Positions 31,809-43,100 of a DNA stretch of 64,000 nucleotides are shown in pieces. The notes beneath the pieces were generated by a model. The model had not been told where the DNA came from, ran no database searches, and saw only the letters and a list, made by a program, of their open reading frames with translations. Each line of letters opens with the position of its first letter. Within the stretch, counting starts at the first letter, position 1. The position numbers and the translations under genes were made by a program. The stretch lies in assembly GCA_918807975.1 (NCBI GenBank), contig OU964922.1:31918329-31982328 (forward strand), written 5' to 3'. The stretch is from Aplidium turbinatum (Eukaryota > Chordata > Ascidiacea > Aplousobranchia > Polyclinidae).

Positions 31809-32951
31809 CTATGCCGCAGACCTAGTTGCAAGCTGCTTTCTAAGATTAATAATGTGACTATCCCATGTCAATCGCTCATCCAAAGTTACACCTAGATAGT
31901 TTACACATTTTTTCCTTTCGATGGATCGGCCACTGATGGACAGACTAAAATTTTCTGCTGCACTTTTTTTGTTGCAGAGGATCATATAAGTAGTTTTACT
32001 ATAATTTAATGAAAGTTTATTGGATTTCATCCACACATCAATTTTTCCTATTTTTTTATTGACATTTTTTTGGAGAGATGACAGGCATTTATCTGACATA
32101 TGAAAGTTTGAGTCATCAGCAAAAAGTGTAGTTGAAAAAGAAGATGCATTTGGAAGATCATTCACATAAAGAAGAAAAAGCAAGGGACCAAGGATTGACC
32201 CCTGTGGGACACCACATTTAACAACATTGAAATTAGAATTTTTACCGTTAATTTTTGTACTTTGCATTCTATTTGTTAGATAAGATGTTAAAACGTTTAA
32301 AAACTTGCCACGAAAGCCATAATGGTGAAGTTTTTTTAAAAGTATGCCATGATCAACTGTATCGAAAGCTTTACTTAAATCAACAAAAACCGAGCATGTG
32401 TATTTGTGATCATTCAAGTTAGAAAGTAAATCATCATAAATTTTTGTCAATGCTAAGCTTGTTGAATCATTTTCACGAAAACCATATTGAGCTGGGGTTA
32501 AAATATTATATTTGTCAATAAAATTCATCATCCGTTTATATATAAAAATTTCGAAAATTTTGGCAAAAGTTGGCAATAAAGAAATTGGTCGCAAATCTTT
32601 AAAGTGTAAAGGTGAACTAACTTTTGGTACAGGTATTATCAGACTCTTTTTGAGTACATCAGGAAAGATTTCTTGCAAAACACATTTATTCAGTAATGTT
32701 GTTAAAAAAGGGCATATAATTACATTAGCCATTTTGATAAATTTAGAAGGTATTTGAAAAATGCCTGAAGCTTTATTTGCTTTGAGGCTCCTTATAGCAT
32801 CAGATACTTCTATCTCATTTATATCAGGATTCAAGCCAAAATAAGAACATTTTCTGTTTAACATGAATGATTCAAAATTTACATTTGAATTTGGAATTTT
32901 TGCTGCCATTGAAGTTCCAATATTTGTGAAGTAATTATTTAATGAATTCAA
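31809..32951 (-). CDS. LINE reverse transcriptase, open over 380 residues
   Basis: Non-LTR reverse transcriptase fingers and palm. Visible motifs: LKANKASGIFQIPSKFIK (motif 1), LRPISLLPTFAKIFE, CSVFVDLSKAFDTVDH (motif A), GVPQGSILGPLLFLLYVNDL (motif B), LFADDSNFH (catalytic FADD) and NYLGVTLDERLTWDSHI (thumb side). It makes cDNA on nicked genomic DNA during target-primed reverse transcription; this is family knowledge. The frame is open across the whole palm, so decay is mild. The endonuclease is missing because the element is 5'-truncated. The frame ends at 31809, but C-terminal homology continues in another frame at about 31520-31640 (HQFNMLRIDDIIKLETAKFM). Confidence 0.93.
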   Translation of the reverse strand: MNSLNNYFTNIGTSMAAKIPNSNVNFESFMLNRKCSYFGLNPDINEIEVSDAIRSLKANKASGIFQIPSKFIKMANVIICPFLTTLLNKCVLQEIFPDVLKKSLIIPVPKVSSPLHFKDLRPISLLPTFAKIFEIFIYKRMMNFIDKYNILTPAQYGFRENDSTSLALTKIYDDLLSNLNDHKYTCSVFVDLSKAFDTVDHGILLKKLHHYGFRGKFLNVLTSYLTNRMQSTKINGKNSNFNVVKCGVPQGSILGPLLFLLYVNDLPNASSFSTTLFADDSNFHMSDKCLSSLQKNVNKKIGKIDVWMKSNKLSLNYSKTTYMILCNKKSAAENFSLSISGRSIERKKCVNYLGVTLDERLTWDSHIINLRKQLATRSAA

Positions 32952-33029
32952 TATTCAATATTTAACACATGAACTTGATTTCACGAACACAAAATTGTCA
33001 ATTTGTTTCAACATTTAATTTGCACTGTT

Positions 33030-33420
33030 AATGCGATGGTGGCGCCTTCATTACTGGCATCAGCAATTTTTCTCCATTTGTATGGGCTTCCTTTTGCTTT
33101 GCAATCTGATAAGAGGCAACATACGAAGAATAAACAGCAGCTTTATTTACTGCAGTAAATGCTTTCATCACACTTGCTTGTGATGCAAGGGATTGCAATT
33201 TACGTTCAAAATCTCAGATGGTTTATCCACAAAGCCTGAATGATTTTTTTCTACTGTAAATGACGCTTAAGTTTATTTTTCTTCATCGATTCTTCTGCTA
33301 GAACATTATGACAGATTTCATGCTTGGCTTGCCATTAAATTCAGTGAAACCAAGTTTTAAAAAAGCCTCGTCATATGATTTTTTTCTGGTATTTTTTGCT
33401 GCCAGTTTTATATAATATTT
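33030..33420 (-). pseudogene. hAT transposase N-terminal remnant (ZBED5/FAM200-like)
   Basis: The minus strand reads a SYDEAFLKLGFTEFNGKPS block near the start, then after frame changes KLKRHLQ, and later VYSSYVASYQIAKQKEAHTN and GEKLLMPVMKAP. These are in the order seen in ZBED5/FAM200-type hAT transposases: BED-like zinc finger region, then SYxVAxxIAKxKKPHTxGExLxxP. Only the N-terminal about 130 residues survive, with at least two frame changes and stops. It stops near the LINE boundary. Confidence 0.8.
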
Positions 33421-33873
33421 AGCTATATATAATATATATATATACTTACTAGCTACAAATTACCATTACTAGCTGCAAAGCAAATCGTAAACAGCTGGTG
33501 AAATGTCTGCACACTAGGCTACACCTGTATAAATCACTATTCGCTCGTTCTGGAGTCAACTTGAATAATAAAACGTTAGTCTACCCTAAACTAGCATCGT
33601 GGATGCTTTTGTTTGGTCCTACTTGTCGCAACTATTCGTTTTTTGGTTATTGCACCACAATGTTTGCACAATTGTGACGCGAGGTAGCAAGCTGTACTCC
33701 AAAACACAGGCAAAGGTTGTGAACAAGAATATAAAGTATCAGTCTTTTTTGCGGTAATAAATTGAAACAGTATTATAATAAATTAAATAATGGTGAGTTA
33801 TGGGGCCCCAGGAAAAGTTAAGGTGACCCCACTTGGGGTCGCGACTCACAGGTTGGAGACCACTGCTCTAGTT

Positions 33874-34197
33874 TATGATTATTGTGATAGTGATGTATTG
33901 TCTTACTTACAGCTTCAGTTTACGTCACTGACAGACCTTGTTGTTGTCTTGTCCAGCATTATTTTGAAAGAAATTCTCAACTTTATGAAAACCTCGAATC
34001 GAAGTTTATGAACCACAATGTTTAATTTTAAAAGGAAAAAGTCAAAATTAGCAATTCTCAAAAACAGTTTTAAACAATTTAACTTCAGTCTTTTTTAGCA
34101 GTTATTTTATTTGTATGAGGTAGCTTTATCGTATATATTTATTTTTATTATATTATATTTATTTCAAAATAGAAACCTAAGATATTTTTCAACCATA
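33874..34197 (+). promoter_or_regulatory. HELQ 5' flank, promoter not resolved
   Basis: About 320 bp between the hAT right end and the HELQ start codon. It is AT-rich with TATATTTATTTTTATTATAT near 34135-34160. A polypyrimidine-poor but usable acceptor (ATTTCAAAATAG, ends near 34172) lies 26 bp before the ATG, where a spliced 5' UTR exon or a trans-spliced leader could join. This is inference only. Confidence 0.3.
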
Positions 34198-37100
34198 ATG
34201 CCAAAAAAATTGCCATGTTTAAAACGAAAATGTGAAGAGGTTGTAAATCGAAAAGCACGAAAGTGCAGCTTGAAAAGTTTATCATTTTTGGATGACTTGG
34301 ATGCAAATGCTCCTCATCAGTCTATACCATCATCTTTTCAAAAAAACAATGTGTCAGAAGAAGCATTGTTTGATGATTTTGCAAATGACAGTCAGGTGGA
34401 CTTGATTGGTGAAGCATGTAAGTTTTGTCTGCCCTGAGAACTGTACAAAACCTAAGTTGTTTTTTTATAAAAAAAGATCGGAGCTGGTATACAAGTCCCC
34501 CCCCCCTTTTGGTAACTCATGACAACGACAGGACTCGACCAAACATATAGGGTGAAACTACTTTACCTTTGCTTTACTGTTCACACACTTCAATCCACAT
34601 GTTTTGGTCAATTCCTGTTTGTCATGAGTTACCAGGGGGGAGGGGGGGACTTGTATACCAGCTCCAAAAGATTAAACTAAGCCAGCTTTTAGTCCAGGAA
34701 GCTTTCATTCTTGTTTGTTTATCTTGAAGCAAATTAATCCAAATAGCAATGATTAGTAGTTTTCTTTATTTCGTATCGGCAGATGCGGTAGGCTATATGA
34801 ACTGAAACTTTTTTTCCTTATGAAAGAAGATGTGTTTTTAATGCAAAATTTGTTTTGTTATATATTTTACAAATTATCTAAATTCTAATGAGCCATGAAA
34901 TACTGATTAACAAAAGATGGTCCTGCTATTTTGCATATCTAGGGTATTATATATGCAGAGGTGCGCTACTTGTACCACATTTTTGGTAAAAGTAGCGGTA
35001 GCGGCGCTACTTTTTAGTTGGAGTAGCGGCTGCAGTAGCGCCGCTATTTTTTTCCAAAGTAGAGGGAGAGGCGTTACGTTTTTTCAGTCGCACTCTCGCT
35101 ACCCGCTACTTTTTAATTTAAAGTGAAAAAATGCGTCAGTGATTCAAAGCCTCTACATCTACAAGTATGCGAAACTGCCAGGATTAACCTCTACAAGAAG
35201 CTTTCCCAGTCCGAGGATAAACATTCAATCAATCAAATTATTTAATATATTTTGAAATTTTGTCTAGTTTTTGATTTTTAAGATAACCTATTGCATCTGA
35301 TTTTACTGGGTTTTAGACATGGAGTTTTCATTCTCAAATTTCAATTACATTTTTCATTATATTTTTTAGTTGGTTGTGATGAAGAAAGAATTGTCCTTAC
35401 TCAAAGAGAATTTAACAAAGAAAATCAAGATCAGACAGACAATCATAAAAATGAAATCCCTAATCACGACTTTGCACGAAATGAATCTGTTTGGCCTGAT
35501 GACAGTGATTTGTTTATGGATCATGATTTGCTAGAATACACAACTCCTTTGAAAGTAATTTTAACCGAGAAAGAAAATGATGAAAATTTGGACAAAAAAG
35601 ATTGTTGCGACGTTAAATCTATGAATAACATGCTCAATGACTCATTATTTCAGAATGTTGACCTCTCATTACTTGAAAAGAATTGTATTGCCATGAACAA
35701 TGATATAAAAGAAAGTACTACAGACCTAAAAAACGTTTTTAAACTTGATTCCAACAAAAACAAAGATGGAAAAGAAAACTTAAAATCTTCTGAAAACATT
35801 GCTATGATACCAGTCGCAGCATCCACACCTAATGCAAGGAAATCTTCAGGGAGTTTCACTAATCGATTGAAGAAACGGTTTGTTGCATTGTTGGTGCACA
35901 CTTTCAATTTTGAAAACTGCACGAGTAGTTGTTTGCAATAGGCCTTAAGTACTCTCTCTACTTCTGAAAATTTAACTTATCATGACTATATAATAATTAA
36001 TTGAAGCGTTTATGCAGGGCATAGTTCTTTTTGCTTAAGGTATAAAATTCCTATGTGTTGAACATTTTCTATTTTTTAGTGTTATTTTTTGAAATGTAAT
36101 TAAGGAAGTAATTATTTGATGTAAGTGTATTTTGTTTTACAATTTAACTTCACTTCTACTTATATACTAACTTAACGGCTTCACTGTTGTCATGTCATTT
36201 TTTTAAATGTAAGTCAAATACATCTTATGCGTTCAGCAAATCATAGCCCTAAGAAGAGCCATAGGCATGTCTCTTCAGAGCGGTACTATCATATGTGAGA
36301 GAAATCAAGGGTTATAAACGATGGGGCACCACTCGGCAATCGACATCATACCTTGAAGTTTTTTTGCCAAAGATGCAGTCACATGGTCTCAAACAGTGTC
36401 AAACCGGCAGCCTTACAAATGTCGAACTATGACTCTCACCACTCGACTGTGCAGCCGACTGGTTATGTGAATATCTTTGCACAAAGCACTGTTCTTGCTT
36501 TTTTATTAAGCTTTTACAAAAGATAACATGGCTGTTTAATTGCTATTTGTAGGCTTGTGGAAAATGCTCACAAAACCCCTAAATCAGCTTCAAAGTTAAT
36601 GATGAAAAGTGTTGTTGCTGATGATGCGGTTGCACATACCACAACAAAGTATGAAAGAGTTCAGGTTATGATTGAAGATTTATCTACTCAAGATATAGGT
36701 CCATTTTATGGCCTGCCTTCAAAAGTGAAGACGTTATTAGAAGATTTAAGAGGAATTAAACGTTTGTATGGTAAGTGGGCTGTTTTACTTTTGTTTAAAT
36801 GTCGTGTCTGTGAATGTACTGCAAAACATAATATCATTATATATATTATAAACATCATTTGAAAATATGGGTAACATCAGCATCATACACGTTATACAGG
36901 CTATTTGAACATGCTTTATTTGCCACACAATTTTTGAATTTTTAAAAAGTTTTGTAACAATCATTTTGATGTATTACAAAAAATACAGACAAATCTGGAT
37001 AATCACATAGTTATTGGTTAATTCATCAAACTTTTTGTGTGTTTTAACTCTAAATATTTATTGTTAATCCGAATTAATTTCTTTAATTAATTTTATTATT

Positions 37101-40100
37101 ATCCGAGTTTGTTGTGTTTTAAGATTTAAAAATTTTATGAGGTAGAAGTTTAGATGCATTTAACCAGCAGGCGATTAACCAATTTTGGCTTTGATGAAAG
37201 ACGCTTTCTATAATTTTCAATCTCTTGCATAATTGACTTAGTTGCTCAAGGAAGTTAGCAACAATTTTGTGTCGCTTACTAAAAGGCTCCATGGTCACGC
37301 TATCTGTGTCATACATGGCATGATGTAGCACTGTTTTGTGCCACTGGCAGCGCATGATGTAGATTGTAGACATGGAACATGAATGCTTTCATTTTATGTT
37401 GGTTTTGATTTACAGGTTGGCAACACGATTGCTTAACTCAGGATGAAGTAAAAATGGGCAAAAATCTCATTTACTCTCTTCCTACCAGTGGTGGAAAAAC
37501 TCTTGTGGCTGAAATTCTTATCCTAAAAGCTCTTCTTTGTAGGAAAAAAGATGCTTTACTTGTATTACCATATGTTGCCATTGTTCAAGAAAAGGTAAAC
37601 GTGTTGTATATGATGCTTTTATTGGTGTTCGCTCATATTTTTAGCCAAAGAAACGGTTTCCATTGTGGACCTTGACTAAGAAAGTCGCTGCATTTCTGGT
37701 GCCTTTTAAGATACTACAAGCATATAGTAAAAGTGTCACAGCAAATATCCTTCTCTGTCGTAATGCGTAAGCTCCTCTTTTGACTGTGCTTGGTTCTCTT
37801 TTGCTGTTCTATTCCTATCATTTCACACCAATAAATATATATTTCTCTTAGTACATTATCATACTGACAGCTACATTATTATATACAATGCGAAGTACGA
37901 ACTATAGCTACTACATCGAATGACTTAAAAAATCATCTTTATCAAGCTAGATAAAGGTTTCAATCTCAAGAACCATAACCATCTTCAGCGAAGCTCATTT
38001 TAACGGAAGCTTTGTTCAGTAGGCTATTGATGTTTTTACAGTATATAATGTTTTACTAATTTTAGATATATATGTGCAAAAGTATAGTCGCTTTCATAAC
38101 CAAACAGTTGATCTAGTGCTTTTAGGGCTTTTTTCTTGTATGAGATATAGCAGTTCCTGTGTATGTGTATTTCTTAATATTTTAACGAGTCCTAAGCTAA
38201 TGAAATGTTTGTGCCCTTGCCATAGTGTCATATTTCATTGCAGCTGGAAGGCTTGTCGCAGTTTGGTGTTGAGCTTGGCTTCTTACTGGAAGAGTACGCT
38301 GGAAGTAAAGGAAGATTCCCTCCCAGATGCAGACGAAAACGAAACGTGCTATACGTATGCACCATAGAGAAGGCCAATTCCTTGGTATGAATGCAGTGCC
38401 TAAGCAGTTGCTGCACTAGTGAGCAGTATTGCATCGTGCAACAAGTGAAAAACGCATCAAGAAGATTGAAGATATTGCAACAAAAATGAGCTTTTTTTCT
38501 CGTGCGCTTGAAGTCTGTCTGAACTATACCAACAATTTTTATTTGGAAAAATGTTGGTGATACTTATATACATACAATATAACAGAAAGTTACATACATA
38601 CATGTTATATTGTATAAATACAATAATTGTATGTAATTTTTTGTTATATGTATTGTATGTAGTTGGTAACTACTAATTGATAAATGATATTAAGTATTGA
38701 TAATAAGTAGGTAATTTAATTGTGTTTTGTATATAACTAGCAATAGATGGTGCAGCGTATAAGGCGCTCGCATAATCGAGCCATCCTAGTTCGACTCCGG
38801 CCTAAGCTGGTTGTTAAAGAAAGCCCCTCACCTCTACCCAGGGCCAGGGTGTAATAAATTGGATAGGCGTAGTTGGTGAACTGACCACCTTACTCTCAGT
38901 GTCGAAGGCTTAGTGCAATGCAAAACTTTTCTTCTCATACCCTGATGCTTGGCTTCAAGTATCGGAACAATCTTTTAAGTAATTTTATTGAAACAGCAAA
39001 ACTCGATTGCCCAACAACATTAAAATTAGGGTCCAAAGATCAAGTTCAGAAATACTCATTAAACAAAGTATTCTTCATTGATATTATAAACTTACGTTTA
39101 TGTACATTTTTTCAGGTCAATTCATTGGTAGAAGCTGGCCGACTGGGTGAAATCAGTCTCATAGTTGTTGATGAGCTTCACATGATTGGGGAGGGTGGGA
39201 GAAGAGGCGCTTGTATTGAGACCATGCTAACGAAGGTTCTTCACTTATCAGGTTTGTAAGGTTTAAACATGAGACTAAATTCTATTTGAATAAGTATATT
39301 CCGTAGGATTATTTTTCCCAGAGGTCAAAAGCTAGCCCTTAATTTTTTTGGTTAGGTTTATCACTTGTATTATTAGCTCTGCTTGTGTACAATTCATTTT
39401 ACCGTTGCCGTTAGTCTCTTAGTTAGCAACTGCACTAACAAGCGGACAGAATCGCATTGCTGACTGAGGTGAGGATTTAGGTTTCATTTGTGATTTACCG
39501 CCCGATCAATCAATTTGTTTGATATTTCTGTACTGTCTCCTTCTTGAAGCGCTAAACAACGACGCATATCTGCAATGAACACAACGCTGAATCGAAACGC
39601 ACATTGTTACCATTACTTTACTATCCTACGACCAGCTTCAATTCAAATAATTGCGATGTCGGCCACTTTGGGAAACACCGATGAGTTGGCGTCGTTTCTT
39701 CAAGCCAAGATTTATCGCAGCGACTTCCGCCCGGTGGCGCTAGACGAATACGTCAAAGTGATGAGCTCTTTGTACAAACTCGATGCCACAAAACTGCACC
39801 CGGATGACAGATTAGTCAAAGATCGTACGATATCTTACGAGGTATGAAAGGCTGTGGTTAAACGGCAGTTTATGTGTGTGACTGCGTGTGTTGGTTGGAT
39901 TCAAACCACTGCCTGGGTTCGAATCTCAACATAAGTGTTGTCTTTTTTTCTTAGCGAATGGCTTTTCAGTTGATTGTCAGCGACCTTGTTCTTGCATATT
40001 TTACACAGTAACCGATATAGAATGTATCTTTGTACAATGTACATGTATTTGTTTTCCGTGGTAGAAAGGCAAGTGACAGAAATGTCACTGAGGGAGGATC

Positions 40101-43100
40101 GTTACTTGTCGAATCAGTGTCCACTCACGATAAAAATGTGGACTTAGTGTCTCTACAGCTACGTTTTTACATAACTTTAATGAGTTGTTATTTTGAAAGC
40201 AAAAATACTTTTTAAAAGTAGGCTACAGCCACAGTTGATCTATTCTGTATAGCTTTTTCTGTTTTGGCCTACCGGCGCGTTAGTTTCGGAGGCCATGGCC
40301 GCCGAGAACTTAGATGCCTACAGTCATTGTTGAAGCAAATCATCTGAATAGCGAAAGTTCTCAGTTTATATTTTTTAACCTGGCAACTTAAGCCCATTCT
40401 TTACTCGCTACATTGCAGAACATGTTTATGATCTGTTTTGTACAAGGCTTTAATTTTCAGACTAAGGACATGGCTGCCAAGGACACGGACCACTTGGCCA
40501 GTCTGGTGTTGGAAGTGGTACCGGAACATTCCTGTCTCATATTTTGCCCTACAAAGAAAAACTGTGAAAACGTCGCAACGATGATTTGCAAGGCTTTGCC
40601 AAAGTACGGTTTGCTCTTATGTTCAGTAATTTTATTGTTTGAGTCGTTCAACCAAGAAAGTCTAAATGGATAAGCTCAAAGGCTTCGTAAAAGTCAAGAG
40701 GAAGCCTCCGAATAACCTACTTAAACAAGGCAAATAGTAACATTAACCTGTAGGACGTGAACTGTAGAAGTGAACTGCAACAGAATTTGCAAACTTGTTT
40801 GCATTTTTTCTGGTCATTGTGTGTAGACTCCCTGAAAGGAAAATTTTCATATCAAGTTAAAAAAAGTTGTTGAAATACCACGTGATTTGAATTAGATTGA
40901 AAAAGATGCTGACAAAAATGCGGGTTCAAATGCAGAAGGCCAATGATTGGTTGAAAAGTATACTCATGTATTTTTCTTTTGTTGCTAGAAAACTATTGAA
41001 ACATCGTGACCGAGAAAAACAAGAAGTGACAAAATCATTGCAAAGTTCTGGAGGAACTGTGTGCCCTATATTATGGAGGACGATCCCTTATGGAGTTGCG
41101 TATCATCATGGGTGAGTAGCTGGCCTGCTTGGGTTTGAAATGCTGAATGCAATGTTGAGGTGTCGCTAGTGGCGTAGCTAGGGGAGCGGGAGGGGCGGAC
41201 CGCCCCGGGCGACACGTCTGGGGCGGCACTTTCAGACTACGATTTTTGATTTTGATTATAATTTGATAAAAAAACCCATTTCATTTTCACATGCTTTTTC
41301 TTGAAGGGGCGGTACATTCCCTAGCTACGCCACTGGGTGCCATGCGAAAGCTTTGTGGACACGCATTCATATTTGCACTGTATGTTCATTTAAAAAAATA
41401 CTATGAAGTTTATCAACATTCAAACTTTATTACTTTTTAGTTTGCATTGCGGTTATATTGCATTGTTTGTAGGTTTGTTGTGCGAATATTTTTTTGTTAT
41501 TTTCTCTCATTTCGAGTTTTCAAGACAGTTTTAGTTTTGTCGGAGTGCTATTTCGTTACTTTTAGCTTAACTGCAAGATATCCAACATTTCTAATTGTTT
41601 AATTTCATACACCCACTTGTTAACGTTGGGGGAGCAACAATAATTTGAGACTGGATTCAATATCATTTCAGCGGCCTGACCACAGATGAGCGCAGGATCA
41701 TAGAAGAGGCTTACAGGAGTGAGGTATTGTCAGTCATCACCTGTACTTCAACGTTAGCGGCTGGGGTCAATCTACCCGCTCGAAGGTAAAATTATATCGT
41801 AGCTAGTGAAAGGTTTACGACGGTACCTCAAGTTGTGCTCTCCTTTTGCTGTACAAAAATGCACTGGAAACTTGAATAGACCATCACAATGAATGAGTAG
41901 CCTGATAAAATAAAGTATTACATTATTTGTTGGCGAATATGACTTGTAGTAGGGTCAAACGTTTCCAGTTTGTAATGGTATCGGTAATTGTTCGTTTATG
42001 TTAAATTGTTATTGTAAAGTCAGTTATTTTCGTTACTTGAGAAGGGCTAACTTGAGTATAGCCGAAAACGTTCGTAGTTTATAGTTTTATGTTCACTCCA
42101 ATTGTATGATGTTAAATGCCGTGTGGTTGCTTGGTTTTATCTGTCTATGGTTAAAGAAAATCACCTCTACCAAAATTGTATTATGTTAAATTGACACTGT
42201 ATTGTTTTTATCGTCTAGTATCTCATCTGGTGAAATCATTTCTTTTAATGTCTGGTGATGTAAAAACGATGTAAAACGGAAACCATTGCTAGTTGGATTG
42301 GAATATTACGTTTCTTACACGTTGTTGAACATCATAATTGTTCAGAGTTATAATAAGATCTCCGCACATTGGTCGAAGTTTCTTGTCACGTGCCCAATAC
42401 AAGCAGATGATTGGTCGAGCAGGGAGGGCGGGAATTGACACCAAAGGGGAAAGTTATCTGATAGTCGCTAAACCAGAGGTAACTACACAGTATTCTCTCT
42501 GAATTCTGTCATTTTCAACGTTTTCCTACTTTAAATAGATTCGTAATTCAATGTGCTGCCATATATGCCTTTAAATATCGACTTGCAACGGTATGATTTC
42601 AAGTTGTCTTTTTTGTGAAATCGCAACTCAATTAACCGATACAATGTGATATGTATGATTCCATCAACGATTAACGATTATATTCGTCATGTCTGTTGCC
42701 CCCAGGACCAAGTCAAAGTTTGTGAGCTTGTGGTGGGCCCAATGGAGACATGCGTCAGCAGTTTGATGTACGACAAAGGAAAAGGATTTCAGGCTTTGTT
42801 GCTCAACCTGATCGGATTAAAGGTAAAGTGGATGGGCTGATAAAAGTGATAATTGTTTATCTCAGTATCGGTATTTTTAAACATCTGCAATTGCGCAAGC
42901 GATGACTTTGGTTGACATTCTTTTTGCAAACTATATCATCTCCCTCAACTCTTTCAGACAATCAGTAACGTCGCCGATGCAATCGCGTTTTTCTCCCGAA
43001 CTCTATTCTCAAGACAATTGACACGCATCGAGAAATCCCACCCGGATTTGTTCCAAGGTACGGACAGGCATGCTTAACTAAAAAACCTCACTTGTCTGTA

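Larger units (their letters stand above)
30238..32990 (-). mobile_element. CR1/Jockey-group LINE, 5'-truncated
   Basis: The minus-strand element has a reverse transcriptase frame (31809-32951), a downstream C-terminal region split by frame changes and a nested MITE, and a 3' end in short tandem repeats (minus strand ATAAACTGAACTGAACTG, 30240-30258) as in the CR1 group. The tail peptide KKMLCFNGVKLWNQV at about 30640-30690 is the usual LINE C-terminal SxxGxxLWNxxP block. The 5' end is lost near 32990. No target duplication was found. Confidence 0.88.
29301..33865 (-). mobile_element. hAT element (ZBED5/FAM200-like) hosting a LINE
   Basis: Ends CAGTGGTCTCCAACCT (29301) and AGGTTGGAGACCACTG (ends 33865), a perfect 16-bp inverted repeat, with exact 8-bp duplication CTCTAGTT (29293-29300, 33866-33873). 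The wording matches the Charlie-like hAT group. GCGACTCCAA/GGGTCGCGACT words lie inside both ends. A transposase N-terminal remnant is at 33030-33420. The LINE at 30238-32990 lies inside. Confidence 0.95.

Noticed and set aside
36290-36475. A tRNA-like SINE in HELQ intron 2 (ACTCTCACCACTCGACTGTGC).
   Set aside because: The match to box B is weak, no box A at proper spacing was found, and no other copy was seen in the window.
40064-40215. A small extra HELQ exon (open frame with [11 protein letters not shown]).
   Set aside because: Exons 7 and 8 join in phase and align with the HELQ family without it, and no convincing donor follows.
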